From assembly GCF_000725485.1 (NCBI RefSeq), contig NZ_JOAG01000018.1, positions 1 through 64,000 on the forward strand: a DNA stretch of 64,000 bases. Direction: 5' to 3'. The notes below the pieces were generated by a model. That model saw only the letters and a list, made by a program, of their open reading frames with translations. It was not told where the DNA came from and did no database searches. The stretch comes from Nonomuraea candida (GTDB lineage: Bacteria > Actinomycetota > Actinomycetes > Streptosporangiales > Streptosporangiaceae). This document shows, one piece after another, positions 44,991-54,384 of the stretch. The first letter of the stretch is position 1. Every line of letters starts with the position of its first letter. A program made the position numbers and the translations under genes.

Positions 44991-46259
44991 ATGGCAGCTA
45001 CCGACGCCAGCCCGCTCGCGCTCGTCCGCCGTAGGTCTCTTCCGCTCCCGATGACTACAGGGGTCGCTGTGGCTGTCACGCCCGCTTCCGCATCCGTCGA
45101 AACACCCGACCACGATCCGGCCTTCGCCCTCCACCGCGGAGGCAAGATCGAGATCCGCTCCACCGTTCCCGTCCGCGACGCCGACGACCTGGCGCTCGCC
45201 TACACGCCCGGCGTCGCCCGGGTCTGCACCGCCATCGCCGACCGGCCCGAGCTGGCCGGCGACTACACCTGGGTCTCCAACGTGGTGGCCGTCGTCTCCG
45301 ACGGCACCGCCGTGCTCGGCCTGGGCGACATCGGCCCCGCGGCCGCCATGCCGGTGATGGAGGGCAAGGCGCTGCTGTTCAAGGAGTTCGCCGGCGTCGA
45401 CGCCGTCCCGATCTGCCTCGACTGCACCGACGTCGACGGCCTGGTCGAGACCGTGGTGCGCCTCGCGCCGTCGTTCGGCGGCATCAACCTGGAGGACATC
45501 AGCGCGCCCCGCTGCTTCGAGGTCGAGGACCGGCTGCGCGACCTGCTCGACATCCCGGTCTTCCACGACGACCAGCACGGCACCGCCATCGTGGCGCTGG
45601 CCGCCCTGCGCAACGCCGCGCGGCTGACCGGGCGCACGCTCGGCGACCTGCGCGCCGTCGTGGCGGGCGCGGGCGCGTCGGGCGTGGCCGTCACGCGCAT
45701 CCTGCTGGAGGCGGGCATCGGCGACATCGCGGTCTCCGACTCCAAGGGGATGATCTACCAGGGCCGCGACGGGCTCAACCCGGTCAAGCAGGCGCTGGCC
45801 CGCGACACCAACCGGGCCGGGCACACCGGCTCCACCGAGGAGGCCCTGGAGGGCGCCGACCTGTTCCTCGGGCTGTCGGGCTCGACGGTCTCGGAGCGGG
45901 CGATCGCCTCCATGGCGCCCGACGCCATCGTGTTCGCCCTGTCCAACCCGACGCCCGAGGTGCACCCCGAGGTGGCCGCCAGGCACGTCAAGGTCGTGGC
46001 CACCGGGCGCTCCGACTTCCCCAACCAGATCAACAACGTGCTGGCCTTCCCCGGCGTGTTCCGCGGGGCGCTCGACGTGCGGGCCACCACCATCACGGAG
46101 AACATGAAGGTGGCCGCGGCCGACGCGCTGGCGGGCGTGGTGGGCGACGACCTGTCGCCGGAGTACATCATCCCGAGCCCGTTCGACGAGCGGGTCGCGC
46201 CGGCCGTGACGGCAGCCGTGGCCGCCCAGGCCCGCGCCGACGGGGTCGCGCGCCGCTGA
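44991..46259 (+). CDS. NAD(P)-dependent malic enzyme
   Basis: This protein of about 422 residues decarboxylates malate to pyruvate. Motifs are SLAYTPGV-like [61 protein letters not shown] and the NAD fold [20 protein letters not shown]. The N-terminus is uncertain: I chose the ATG at 44991 with GAGGGG upstream, but the family core starts only near residue 35 and starts at 45051 or 45069 are possible. There is no fused phosphotransacetylase domain. Confidence 0.92.
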   Translation: MAATDASPLALVRRRSLPLPMTTGVAVAVTPASASVETPDHDPAFALHRGGKIEIRSTVPVRDADDLALAYTPGVARVCTAIADRPELAGDYTWVSNVVAVVSDGTAVLGLGDIGPAAAMPVMEGKALLFKEFAGVDAVPICLDCTDVDGLVETVVRLAPSFGGINLEDISAPRCFEVEDRLRDLLDIPVFHDDQHGTAIVALAALRNAARLTGRTLGDLRAVVAGAGASGVAVTRILLEAGIGDIAVSDSKGMIYQGRDGLNPVKQALARDTNRAGHTGSTEEALEGADLFLGLSGSTVSERAIASMAPDAIVFALSNPTPEVHPEVAARHVKVVATGRSDFPNQINNVLAFPGVFRGALDVRATTITENMKVAAADALAGVVGDDLSPEYIIPSPFDERVAPAVTAAVAAQARADGVARR

Positions 46260-46645
46260 GGGCGTGAAGGGCGGCGCCTGAAGGGCGGCGCCGACGAGGT
46301 CGCGCCGCTGAGGACGTGCAGGGCGGCGGGCGGGGCCCTCGGGGCTCCGCCCGCCGCTCGTTTCGCCGAGCCCCCGGCGGCCGCTCGTTTCGCCGGCCCG
46401 ATCGCGGCGCCCGTGCCCGCCCGCGGCTCCTTTCGCCGTTCCGGTCCAGCTCAACGGGGGTTGCGGATTACTCGCGCATGGCCCGGGTAGTGGGGACGCC
46501 CGTCCAGGAGCCGACGCCGTGTGCCCACGGGTGGGGAATGGAGTTGGGGTGACCTTTGGGAACTGCCATAAATCCTTTACGCAAGGTGCTATAACAGTAT
46601 CTCTCTGTAATGATGTGGGCGCCGACTCCTGTGACGAGGAGAGCG
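46260..46645. other. intergenic region with GC repeats and an A/T-rich promoter stretch
   Basis: No gene is visible. The first half has repeats of GGGCGGCGCCTGAAG and GCTCGTTTCGCCG. The second half (46560-46610) is unusually A/T-rich for this genome (TTTACG, TATAACAGTATC) and is the probable promoter of the following regulator gene. Confidence 0.4.
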
Positions 46646-48004
46646 ATGGAACGCGAGCCGAATCGACTGCTGCAGCAGCTCATCGCAGAGGCGGGGTTTT
46701 CCCACAAGGGATTGGCCAGGCGCCTCAACGATCTGGGAGCCGCACGCGGCACGCCGGGGCTGAAGTATGACCACAGCTCCGTGCTGCGCTGGATCGGAGG
46801 TCAGCGGCCCCGCGATCCGGTGCCGTGCCTGCTCACGGAGATCTTCGCGCTGCGCCTGGGGCGGCCGATCACCTCGGAAGACCTGGGCATGCCGGCCATC
46901 ACCACACCCCTCGATCTCGGACAGGAGTTCACGCACACCTGGCAGGAGGGGGTCGCGACCGTGACGGCGCTGTGGCGGGCCGATGTGGAGAGACGGAGGT
47001 TCCTGATCGACTCGACGTTCGCGATCGGAGCAGGCTCCGTCGGAGCCGTACGCTGGCTGACGTCCCCTTCCGAGGGGCGACCGAGCGGCACGGGGGTGCG
47101 GCGCGTAGGCCGCGCCGACATCGCCGCCATCCACGAGGTCACCCGATCCTTCGGTGAGCTCGACAACCGCTTCGGCAGCGGACGGGTCCGCTCGTCCGTG
47201 GTCAAATACCTCGACACCGCCGTCTCGCCCCTGCTCAAGGACGGCTCCTACGGCGAGTCCACCGGCCGGCAGCTCGCCGCCGCGGCCGCGGAGCTGACCC
47301 GCCTGGCGGGCTGGATGGCCTACGACATGGAGCAGCACGGCCTGGCGCAGCGCTACCTGATCCAGGCCCTGCGCCTGGCCAGGGGCGCCGACGACCAGAC
47401 GCTGGGCGGCGAGATCCTGGCCGGCATGGCGCACCAGGCCATCTACATGGGCCAGCCCGCCCACGCCCTCGACCTGGCCAGGGCCTCCCAGATGGCGGCG
47501 CGCAAGGCCGGGGTGCAGACGCTGCTGGCCTCCGCGCACGTCCTGGAGGCCCACGCGCACGCCGGGCTGGGCGACGCCCGGTCCTGCGGGCACTCCCTGC
47601 ACCAGGCCGAGTGCGCCTTCGACGCCCGCGAGCCGGCCGAGGAGCCGCCGTGGCTGAGCTACTTCGACGAGGCCTACCTGTCGGCGAAGTTCGCCCACTG
47701 CTTCCGCGACCTGGGCGAGGGGGAGCGGGTGGTGCGGCAGGCGCGGCGCTCGCTCGACATGGACTCCCGATACGTGCGGGGGCGCATGTTCAACCTGTCG
47801 CTGCTGGCCGCCGGGCTGTTGCAGTGCGGGGAGCTGGAGGAGGCGTGCTCGGCCGCGGCCGGGGCGCTGACGCTGGCCGGCGAGCTGCAGTCGGCGCGGT
47901 CCCGGTCGTACGCGGCCGATCTGCGGCGGCGGCTGGAACCGTACAAGGACGAGCGGCCGGTGATGGCGCTGCGCGAGCGCACGCGGGAGCTGAGCGCCGT
48001 GTGA
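46646..48004 (+). CDS. NsdA-like regulator with HTH and TPR-like repeats
   Basis: This 452-residue protein begins MEREPNRLLQQLIAEAGFSH, then KGLARRLNDLG, an XRE-like DNA-binding region seen in NsdA and similar actinomycete regulators of development and antibiotic production. The C-terminal two thirds consist of helical repeats with TPR character (GLAQRYLIQALRLARGADDQ, AHALDLARASQMAARKAGVQ). The start ATG has GAGGAGA four bases upstream. It converges with the first protease-like gene through a strong terminator. Confidence 0.8.
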   Translation: MEREPNRLLQQLIAEAGFSHKGLARRLNDLGAARGTPGLKYDHSSVLRWIGGQRPRDPVPCLLTEIFALRLGRPITSEDLGMPAITTPLDLGQEFTHTWQEGVATVTALWRADVERRRFLIDSTFAIGAGSVGAVRWLTSPSEGRPSGTGVRRVGRADIAAIHEVTRSFGELDNRFGSGRVRSSVVKYLDTAVSPLLKDGSYGESTGRQLAAAAAELTRLAGWMAYDMEQHGLAQRYLIQALRLARGADDQTLGGEILAGMAHQAIYMGQPAHALDLARASQMAARKAGVQTLLASAHVLEAHAHAGLGDARSCGHSLHQAECAFDAREPAEEPPWLSYFDEAYLSAKFAHCFRDLGEGERVVRQARRSLDMDSRYVRGRMFNLSLLAAGLLQCGELEEACSAAAGALTLAGELQSARSRSYAADLRRRLEPYKDERPVMALRERTRELSAV

Positions 48005-48006
48005 CC

Positions 48007-48041
48007 CGCCCGGTCCGGGCCGTCGTGGCGGCCCGGACCGG
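48007..48041. terminator. bidirectional terminator
   Basis: CCCGGTCCGGGCC and GGCCCGGACCGGG form a long perfect stem around a GTCGTGGC loop between two convergent genes. No U-tract follows, which is common in actinobacteria. Confidence 0.75.
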
Positions 48042-48056
48042 GAGCGGTCGTCGTGC

Positions 48057-49550
48057 CTACGGGAGCAGCTCGCCGTTGGGGCCCACGATCGACTTGGTCG
48101 CCGCGTAGTTGGCCTTGTTGTAGACGTCGGCGGTCTCGCCGTCGAAGATGGCCGAGCTGATGTGGTCGATCCGGTCGTTCTCGTCGTTGTCGGCGTAGAG
48201 GCTGGTCACGCCGTTGACGTAGCCGGTGCGCTTGCTGTTGTCGTACTTGATGAGCCAGGGGCCGCCGTCGGCGCCGCCGGTCATCGAGCACTTGAGCATC
48301 TGGTGGGTCTCGACCTTGAACATGTTGACCTGCACGCTCTTCGTGGAGGTCTTGCCGACGCACCACTTGGGGGTCACGCCGGTGAACGGGCGGTCGCCGT
48401 CGGGGTGCGCGGCGCTCGGATAGCCGAAGGCGGTCACCTGCTGGCCGAGCGGCTGGTTCCAGGCGAAGCCCTGCCCGCCGACGACGTCACCGAGCCGGCC
48501 CCTGTCCTTGGCGATGCCGATGATGTAGTGGGCCTCGAAGTACTTGCGCGAGGTGCCGGGCTTGACCCACTTCTGCGTGTAGTAGTGGGTGATGGTGTAG
48601 TTGCCGAGCTTGTCGGGGCCGTCGCCCTTGGCACCGGGGCCCGTGTAGGCGTCCCACTGCGTCTTGGTGACCTGCTCCACGACGGGCTCGCCGAACTTGA
48701 AGCCCTGGCCCTTGCCGGTCTTGGCGGCGTCGTACTTGTCCTTGGAGACCTCTTCCTTCTCCAGGACGGCGTCCGGGTGGTCGGGACCGGCGAGCTGGGC
48801 GTCCTCGTCCTTGCCCTCGGACCAGCACTCGCCCAGGTTGAGCTGGCACTTGGCGAACTCTTCCGCGGTGATCTCGCGCGGCTTGAGCCACTTGTCGCCG
48901 GCCCACGCCTTGAATTCCTTGTGCGAGACCTCCTTCTCGCCGCCCAGCGAGAAGCCGTTGTGCACCGCGACGAAGGCGTAGTCGCCGTCATAGTCGTCGT
49001 AGGTGTCGAGGTCGTAGGCGGTGAACGCGTAAGCGCCCGCGTAAACGCCCCAGGGAGCCCTCCCCTGGTAATAACCGGGGATAAATACCCACTTGTCGTA
49101 AACATCGGTCTTGCCGTTTTCAAAGACACAGTGGCCGGCGGTGACGACCAGGTTGCGGTGCCTCGACTGGATGGAGGTGGCCGAGCACCAGTTGTACTTG
49201 CCGTCCTTGGTCAGGAAGAAGACCTTGCCGATGTTCTTCGGCAGGTTGACGTTCTTGCTGGTGGTCGCCTTCCCGGTGGTGGTCGGGGCGGTCATGCCGG
49301 GCTTGCCGTCGTAGTCGCCCTTGCCGCCGGAGCTGACCAGCTTGGGCACGACCTTGGTGTCCAGGTTGAACTGCGTCGCCTTGCGCAGGGCGGCGCCATT
49401 GGCGTCGAGCCAGAAATAAGCGGCTCCGTACGCGTCGGCGGGCTTGGGGGCTAGTTCGTCTTTCGCCCAGTGCGGCGCCGCGCTGGCGGGCGCGGCTATG
49501 ACGGCGGCGCTCAGGCCGGCGGCGGCGAGGGGGATGAGCAGGCGCTTCAC
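48057..49550 (-). CDS. secreted trypsin-fold protein, catalytic Ser replaced by Asp (paralogue 1)
   Basis: This 497-residue protein has a signal peptide (VKRLLIPLAAAGLSAAVIAA followed by PASAA). The trypsin-fold core keeps the catalytic histidine (VVTAGHCV, H140) and aspartate (DGDYAFVAV). The serine motif reads MTGGADGGPW: residue 428 is Asp where active members have Ser (GAC codon at 48267-48269). An insert of about 110 residues separates the Asp and Ser regions, containing KEFKAWAGDKWLK and DEDAQLAGPDHPDA. It may bind a ligand or peptide instead of cleaving. The GTG start has GGAG six bases upstream. Confidence 0.87.
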   Translation of the reverse strand: MKRLLIPLAAAGLSAAVIAAPASAAPHWAKDELAPKPADAYGAAYFWLDANGAALRKATQFNLDTKVVPKLVSSGGKGDYDGKPGMTAPTTTGKATTSKNVNLPKNIGKVFFLTKDGKYNWCSATSIQSRHRNLVVTAGHCVFENGKTDVYDKWVFIPGYYQGRAPWGVYAGAYAFTAYDLDTYDDYDGDYAFVAVHNGFSLGGEKEVSHKEFKAWAGDKWLKPREITAEEFAKCQLNLGECWSEGKDEDAQLAGPDHPDAVLEKEEVSKDKYDAAKTGKGQGFKFGEPVVEQVTKTQWDAYTGPGAKGDGPDKLGNYTITHYYTQKWVKPGTSRKYFEAHYIIGIAKDRGRLGDVVGGQGFAWNQPLGQQVTAFGYPSAAHPDGDRPFTGVTPKWCVGKTSTKSVQVNMFKVETHQMLKCSMTGGADGGPWLIKYDNSKRTGYVNGVTSLYADNDENDRIDHISSAIFDGETADVYNKANYAATKSIVGPNGELLP

Positions 49551-49644
49551 GGGAGGCTCCACGGTTGTCAGAAAGGGTGTAAGGACCCTATCGACCCTTC
49601 GGTCACTCTGGTAATGGAAATTCTCGGTTTTGTCCCAGAAAAGG

Positions 49645-49677
49645 CCAAAGGGCCCGGCTGGATGCCGAGCCCTTTGG
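49645..49677 (-). terminator. terminator of protease-like paralogue 2
   Basis: CCAAAGGGCCCGGC and GCCGAGCCCTTTGG form a stem with one mismatch just after the stop of the next gene. On the minus strand it is followed by CCTTTTCT. Confidence 0.8.
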
Positions 49678-49730
49678 TTACTGCTGTGGAACGTCGAACA
49701 AGTCGCCGTTCACACGATCCCGCAGCTCTA

Positions 49731-51296
49731 CTACTTGATGAGCTTGCCGGACCACGAGGCCGAAGCGGCCTTGTAGATCGCGGCGGTCTCACCGTCGAAG
49801 ATCGGCGAGGTGATCGTGTCGTAGCGGTTGTTCTTGTCGGTGTCGGCGATGAGGCTGGTGACACCGTTGACGTAGCCGAGACGCTTGCTGTTGCTGTACT
49901 TGTACAGCCACGGGCCACCGTCGTAGCCGGCGGTCACGGCGCACTTCAGCGACTGCTGCTCCTCGACCTTCTTGGAGGGGATGAGGAGCTTCTTCGTCGC
50001 GGTCTTGCCGTAGCACCACTTCGGCGTGACACCGGTGTACGGCTTGTTGCCGTCCAGGTGCGGGCCGAAGGGGTAACCGAAGGTACGGACGGCCTTGCCA
50101 CCGACCTGGTTCCACGCGACACCCTGCCCACCAACGTTGTCGCCGAGGCGGCCAACGCTCTTGAGCTCGTGCCCGATGATGAAGTAGTCCGTGCGGATGT
50201 ACTTCTTCGCGGCGCCCGGCTTCTGCCACAGCTGCACGTAGTAGTGCGTGATGGTGGAGTTGCCGCGACGGTCCAGCTTGACGGTGCCGGGGAACTCAGC
50301 GTTGGGCTTCGGAACGTTCTCGCCCTCGATGGGCTTGGTGACGTCCACGCCCTGGCCCTGGAGGTAGGCGATGGCCTCCTCGTAGGTGACCTGCTCGACC
50401 TCGGGCTCACCGAACTTGCGGCCCTGGCCCTTGCCGACCGGGGCAGCCTTGTACTCGGCCTCGGTGACCTCGGACTTGACAACCTCGGCACCGGGGTAGT
50501 TCGGGCCGGCCGGAGCCGGGTCCGAGCCCTCAACGGCGCGGTAGTACTCGGAGGTCTTGGGGTCGAGCTTGCCCTTCTTGAACTCGTTCCAGGAAACCTC
50601 GACCTCCTTCTTCTCCTTCTGGCCGTCGTAGGCGCGGTACTCGGCCCGCGTAACCTGCTTCGGCTTGTACATCGCGCCGCCGATGCCGTCGTAGACGGTC
50701 ACGAAGGCGTAGTCGCGGTCGAAGTCCTCGTAGACGTCGAAGTCGTAGTGGGTGAAGGCCTGCTTACCCACGTAGACGCCCCAAGGAGCGCGGCCCTGGT
50801 AGTAACCGGGGACGAAGACCCACTTGGAGACGACCTCGTCGTTGGCGGCGATGTCGTAGACGCAGTGACCGGCCGTGGCGACCAGGTTGCGGTACTGCGA
50901 CTGGATCGACGTACCGGAGCACCAGTACAGCGAGCCGTCACGGTACTCGAAGAACACCTTGCCGATGGTCTTCGGCAGGTTGACGTTCTGCACCTTGACG
51001 GTGGTCTTCTTCTCCTCGCCGATGGGCTGGGTCGAGCCCGGCTTGGTGTCGGAGCTGTAGCCGCCACCGGAGGAGATCTTCTGAACCTCGAGAGCGTCGG
51101 GGTTGAAGGCCACGGCCTTCTTCAGCGCCGCGTTGTCCGACTTGGTCCAGAACTCGAGGGTCTCGATGGCCTTCGCCTCAGCGGCGAGGACGTCCTCGGA
51201 GATCTTGTCGTCGGCCTGAGCGGTGCTGGCGAGGCCGGCAGCCAGGAGACCAGTGGCCAGAATGGCGCCACCGGCCGGGAGGAGGATGCGCTTCAC
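49731..51296 (-). CDS. secreted trypsin-fold protein, catalytic Ser replaced by Asp (paralogue 2)
   Basis: This 521-residue protein has a signal peptide (VKRILLPAGGAILATGLLAA, cleavage after STAQA). Catalytic His is in VATAGHCVYD (H144) and Asp in DRDYAFVTVY. The serine motif is VTAGYDGGPW, with Asp459 instead of Ser. A long charged insert (VSWNEFKKGKLDPKTSEYY to VEQVTYEEAIAYLQGQ) precedes it. I chose the GTG start because AAGGAG lies five bases before it; the upstream in-frame ATG falls in the conserved leader. It is the only full-length member of the subgroup formed with paralogues 3 and 4. Confidence 0.88.
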   Translation of the reverse strand: MKRILLPAGGAILATGLLAAGLASTAQADDKISEDVLAAEAKAIETLEFWTKSDNAALKKAVAFNPDALEVQKISSGGGYSSDTKPGSTQPIGEEKKTTVKVQNVNLPKTIGKVFFEYRDGSLYWCSGTSIQSQYRNLVATAGHCVYDIAANDEVVSKWVFVPGYYQGRAPWGVYVGKQAFTHYDFDVYEDFDRDYAFVTVYDGIGGAMYKPKQVTRAEYRAYDGQKEKKEVEVSWNEFKKGKLDPKTSEYYRAVEGSDPAPAGPNYPGAEVVKSEVTEAEYKAAPVGKGQGRKFGEPEVEQVTYEEAIAYLQGQGVDVTKPIEGENVPKPNAEFPGTVKLDRRGNSTITHYYVQLWQKPGAAKKYIRTDYFIIGHELKSVGRLGDNVGGQGVAWNQVGGKAVRTFGYPFGPHLDGNKPYTGVTPKWCYGKTATKKLLIPSKKVEEQQSLKCAVTAGYDGGPWLYKYSNSKRLGYVNGVTSLIADTDKNNRYDTITSPIFDGETAAIYKAASASWSGKLIK

Positions 51297-51366
51297 GGTA
51301 ACTCCTTGCGCTGTCGTGGAACGCCTCTTGCGTCCCATGCGTCAGTAAAGGGATAGCCAGGAACAT
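51297..51366 (-). promoter_or_regulatory. conserved leader of paralogue 2 with an upstream start
   Basis: The 70-base leader begins with a TATGTT-type -10 sequence and contains a short out-of-frame reading frame starting MFLAIPLLTHGTQ. Paralogue 3 has the same 13 residues at 53304, and the DNA GTCAGTAAAGGGATAG is identical in both, while flanking bases differ. Confidence 0.45.
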
Positions 51367-51571
51367 ACAGTGTCGATCTTGAGAACCGGAAGCCGCTTTG
51401 GTGGGAAAAGATGCGACAAGCCGGGCGTGATCGTTTCGTGATGTTTAAGTGGCCGATGCGCAGGAGCTGAGGGAAGCGAGGGTCTTACCCGTTTGCCCTG
51501 ATCAACATAAAGAAGTTGTCAGTGTGACCGGCGGGACCGAAGCATCCGCTTGGTTCTCGCCGTCGAAGGCA

Positions 51572-51587
51572 TGTGAGACAGATCACA
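51572..51587. promoter_or_regulatory. CRP-type palindrome upstream of paralogue 2
   Basis: TGTGAGACAGATCACA matches TGTGA-N6-TCACA exactly. It lies 276 bases before the paralogue 2 start. The intergenic stretch 51339-51653 holds nothing else apart from the leader. Confidence 0.65.
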
Positions 51588-51653
51588 TTGGGTTGATGGC
51601 ACCGTATGGCGCTCCCATGCGTCCAAACGCCTTCAACTTCCGGCGGGAACGCA

Positions 51654-51684
51654 GAAGGGGCCCGGCAGGATGCCGGGCCCCTTC
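51654..51684 (-). terminator. terminator of paralogue 3
   Basis: GAAGGGGCCCGGCA and TGCCGGGCCCCTTC form a perfect 14-bp stem just after the stop of paralogue 3. Confidence 0.87.
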
Positions 51685-51731
51685 GCTCACAACGGGGGAC
51701 GAACGGTCTACGACCGATCGCTATCCGTCAC

Positions 51732-53231
51732 TTAGACGATCTTGCCGGACCACGAGGCCGCAGCGGCCTTGTAGACGGTGTTGGTCTCGCCGTCGAAGTA
51801 CGGCGACGAGATGTAGTCGACGCGACCGTTGCCGTCCTGGTCGTTGAAGGTGCTGGTGACACCGTTCACGTAGCCGAGACGCTTGCTGTTGCTGTAGTTG
51901 TACAGCCACGGACCACCGTCGGCGCCCTCGGTCATGGCGCACTTGAGGGCCACGTGCTCCTCGATCTTCTTGGCAGCCGAACCGACCAGCTTCTTCGTGG
52001 TCTTGCCGTAGCACCACTTCGGGGTGACGCCGGTGTAGTTCTTGTTGCCGTCGGGGTGAGGAGCCGCCGGGTAGCCGAACACGCGCACGGCCTTGCCGGT
52101 CGGCTGGTTCCACGCGAAGCCCTGACCGCCGACGTTGTCACCGAGACGACCGGCGTCCAGGGACTTGTGGTCGATGATGTAGTAGACGGTCTTGAAGAAC
52201 TTCGTGTCGGAGCCGGGCTTGTACCACTGCTGCACGTAGAAGTGCGTCAGGGTCCAGTTGCCGCGCCGGTCCTCCTTGACGGTGGCCGGGTGCTGCTTGG
52301 TGGGTGCCGGCAGGGGCTTGCCGGGCTCCCAGTTCGGGTCCTGCTTCTTGATGTAGGTGTGGGCCTCGCTGGTGGTCACGATCTCGGTGACCGGCTCGCC
52401 GAACTTCTTGCCGTTGCCCTTGCCCGAGCGGGCGGCGCTGTACTCGGCCTCGGTGACCGGCACCTTGGCGACCTCGGCGCCGGGGTAGTCCGGACCGGTC
52501 GGCTCGGCCTTGGAGCCGCGCTTGACCCAGTACGACTCCGTCGAGGTCGGGTCGAGCTTGCCCTTGCGGAACTCTTCCCGGGTGATCTCGACGTCCTTGG
52601 CGTCCTTGAGACCGGTGTACTTGTCCCACTCGGCCTTGGAGACGTTCTTGCTGGACTCGCCGCCGATCTTGACACCGTTGTAGACGGTGACGAAGGCGTA
52701 GTCGCGGTCGTAGTCCTCGTAGACGTCGAAGTCGTAGTGGGTGAAGGCCTGCTTGCCCACGTAGATGCCCCAGGGAGCCCTGCCCTACACGCAGTGACCG
52801 GCCGTGGCGACCAGGTTGCGGTACTTGGACTGGATCGAAGTGGCGGAGCACCACTTCTTCTCGCCCTTGCTGTTGACGAAGAAGACCTTGCCGATGGTCT
52901 TCGGCATGTTGACGTTCTGGACCTTGGTGGAGGTCTTCTTCTCCTGGCCGATGGGCGCGGTGGAGCCCGGCTTGGTGTCCGCGCTGTAGCCGCCCTTGCT
53001 CTGCAGCTTGGCGACGTCGGACTTGTCCCAGACGTTCGACTCGGTAGCGGCCTTGAGGGCGGCACCGTTGTTCTCCGCCCAGAACTGCGCGATGGCGTTG
53101 GCGTTGGCAGCAGAGGTCGCCAGGTTGTCCTTGGCGACGTCGGTGTCGGCGGAAGCCGTACCGGCGAGGCTGGCGGCCAGAAGACCGGTGGCCAGAACGG
53201 CGCCACCGGCGGGGATGAGGATGCGCTTCAA
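51732..53231 (-). pseudogene. secreted trypsin-fold protein (paralogue 3), broken by an in-frame stop
   Basis: Two open segments in the same frame (53231-52788 and 52784-51732) are separated by a TAG at 52785-52787. The first segment codes the signal peptide (ILIPAGGAVLATGLLAASLA) and runs to VATAGHCV. The second resumes at GRAPWGIYVGKQAFTHYDFD and continues to the normal end. Compared with paralogue 2, 20 codons between HCV and GRAPWG are lost, and the junction itself creates the stop. The serine position is again Asp (MTEGADGGPW, codon 51918-51920). The TTG start has AAGGAG eight bases upstream. Sequencing or assembly error is possible at the junction. Confidence 0.78.
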
Positions 53232-53500
53232 GGGAACTGCTCCTTGCTCTGTCGTGGGTCGCAACTTGCGTCCCATGCGTCAGTAAAGGGATAGCAAGGA
53301 ACATAGCGTGGTGATCTCCGCAGGTGAAACCCGGTTTGGATAAGTCGGTAGACGCCCTTATCGGCGTTACATTTCCGTGACCTGTCAGTGATCTTCGCGC
53401 GTTGTGATCAGAGCGTCACGTTTTCGCAGGGTATGGAGGGGTTTTCGTTGCTGGTACGAAAGTACCGTTAGGCTCTTGTTGCAGAGCGTGACCAGATGAA

Positions 53501-53516
53501 TGTGACTTAGATCACA
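53501..53516. promoter_or_regulatory. CRP-type palindrome upstream of paralogue 3
   Basis: TGTGACTTAGATCACA matches TGTGA-N6-TCACA exactly and lies 270 bases before the paralogue 3 start, almost the same distance as in paralogue 2. The surrounding 53305-53732 has no supported gene. Confidence 0.65.
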
Positions 53517-53732
53517 GGAACCGGATCGGAGTCATACCCGTCTAAGATGACCCGATTCTCACAGGTGATCTTCAGGAAAGGGTTGGAGGGGCCGGGAACA
53601 CGGGGATTTCGGCGCTGCGGAGAGGGTTTCGGGGCGGGCGTTCCACCCGACGGCGCTCACGCCTGAGGGCCCCCGAGGCGTGCGGAGCCGGCTGGGGGTT
53701 GAGGGCGCCGGTCATGGACCGGGGGGAGCCTT

Positions 53733-54155
53733 CTAGGGCTCGCGGGGCCTCACCGCGTCGCCCAGGAGGGCCTGGAGGCTCGCCAGGACCGCCGCGTCCT
53801 TCGTGTCCGGTGCGAGCGGCGGGGTGCCGGGGGAGCCGGGGTGGTGGGCCCGGGGGAAGCCGGGATCGGGCGGGGACGACCTGCCCACGCGCGCGGTGCC
53901 GGTGGAGTCCGCCGTGAGCGCGAGGGTCAGGCGCTGCCAGGTGCCGTCGGCCAGCCAGCGGCGGTGGCGCTTGTAGATGGTGACCCAGCAGCCGTACCGG
54001 TCGGGCAGGTGACGCCAGCGGACACCGGTGCGGGCCTGGTAGAGCAGGCCGTTGATCACGGTCCGGTCGTCGGCCGACCGGCCGTCGCGGTCGCCGTCGG
54101 GGAGCAGCGCGGCCACTCGTTCCCACTCGGCGTCCGTCAGATCGTCACGACGCAT
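53733..54155 (-). pseudogene. IS5-type transposase fragment, N-terminal domain
   Basis: This 140-residue frame starts MRRDDLTDAEWERVAALLPD and continues with VINGLLYQARTGVRWRHLPD and YGCWVTIYKRHRRWLADGTW, the N-terminal DUF4096 domain of IS5-family transposases. It then decays: ADSTGTARVG may be the first catalytic Asp region, and the rest of the DDE domain is missing. No inverted repeats are evident. It lies between two broken protease-like genes and could have helped cause the rearrangements. Confidence 0.78.
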
Positions 54156-54337
54156 GCGCCCATCGTGACAAGGCAAACACCGTCTGTCAGTGAAACCAAG
54201 AAAGATCTTCACACGGTTTCGGCGGACCGGATCCGTCGCCGACCGGTCGGCGCGGGCCGGTGTCGGCGTACCGGTCCTCGGAAGGCGTCGCGTAGTGGTC
54301 TCCGGAAGCATCGCGTACGAAGTCCCGGAAAACACAG

Positions 54338-54368
54338 AGCGAGGGCCCCGTGAGCCGGGACCCTCGCT
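54338..54368 (-). terminator. terminator of paralogue 4
   Basis: AGCGAGGGCCCCG and CGGGACCCTCGCT form an imperfect stem right after the stop of paralogue 4. Confidence 0.78.
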
Positions 54369-54384
54369 TTCCCCTGGTAGGGCT

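Noticed and set aside
49470..51356. 628-codon plus-strand reading frame opposite protease paralogue 2
   Set aside because: L/V/G/D-rich with no domain; paralogue 2 on the other strand has a signal peptide, motifs and a terminator.
51606..53294. 562-codon plus-strand reading frame opposite paralogue 3
   Set aside because: Same shadow composition; it is open only because the reverse strand codes a conserved protein.
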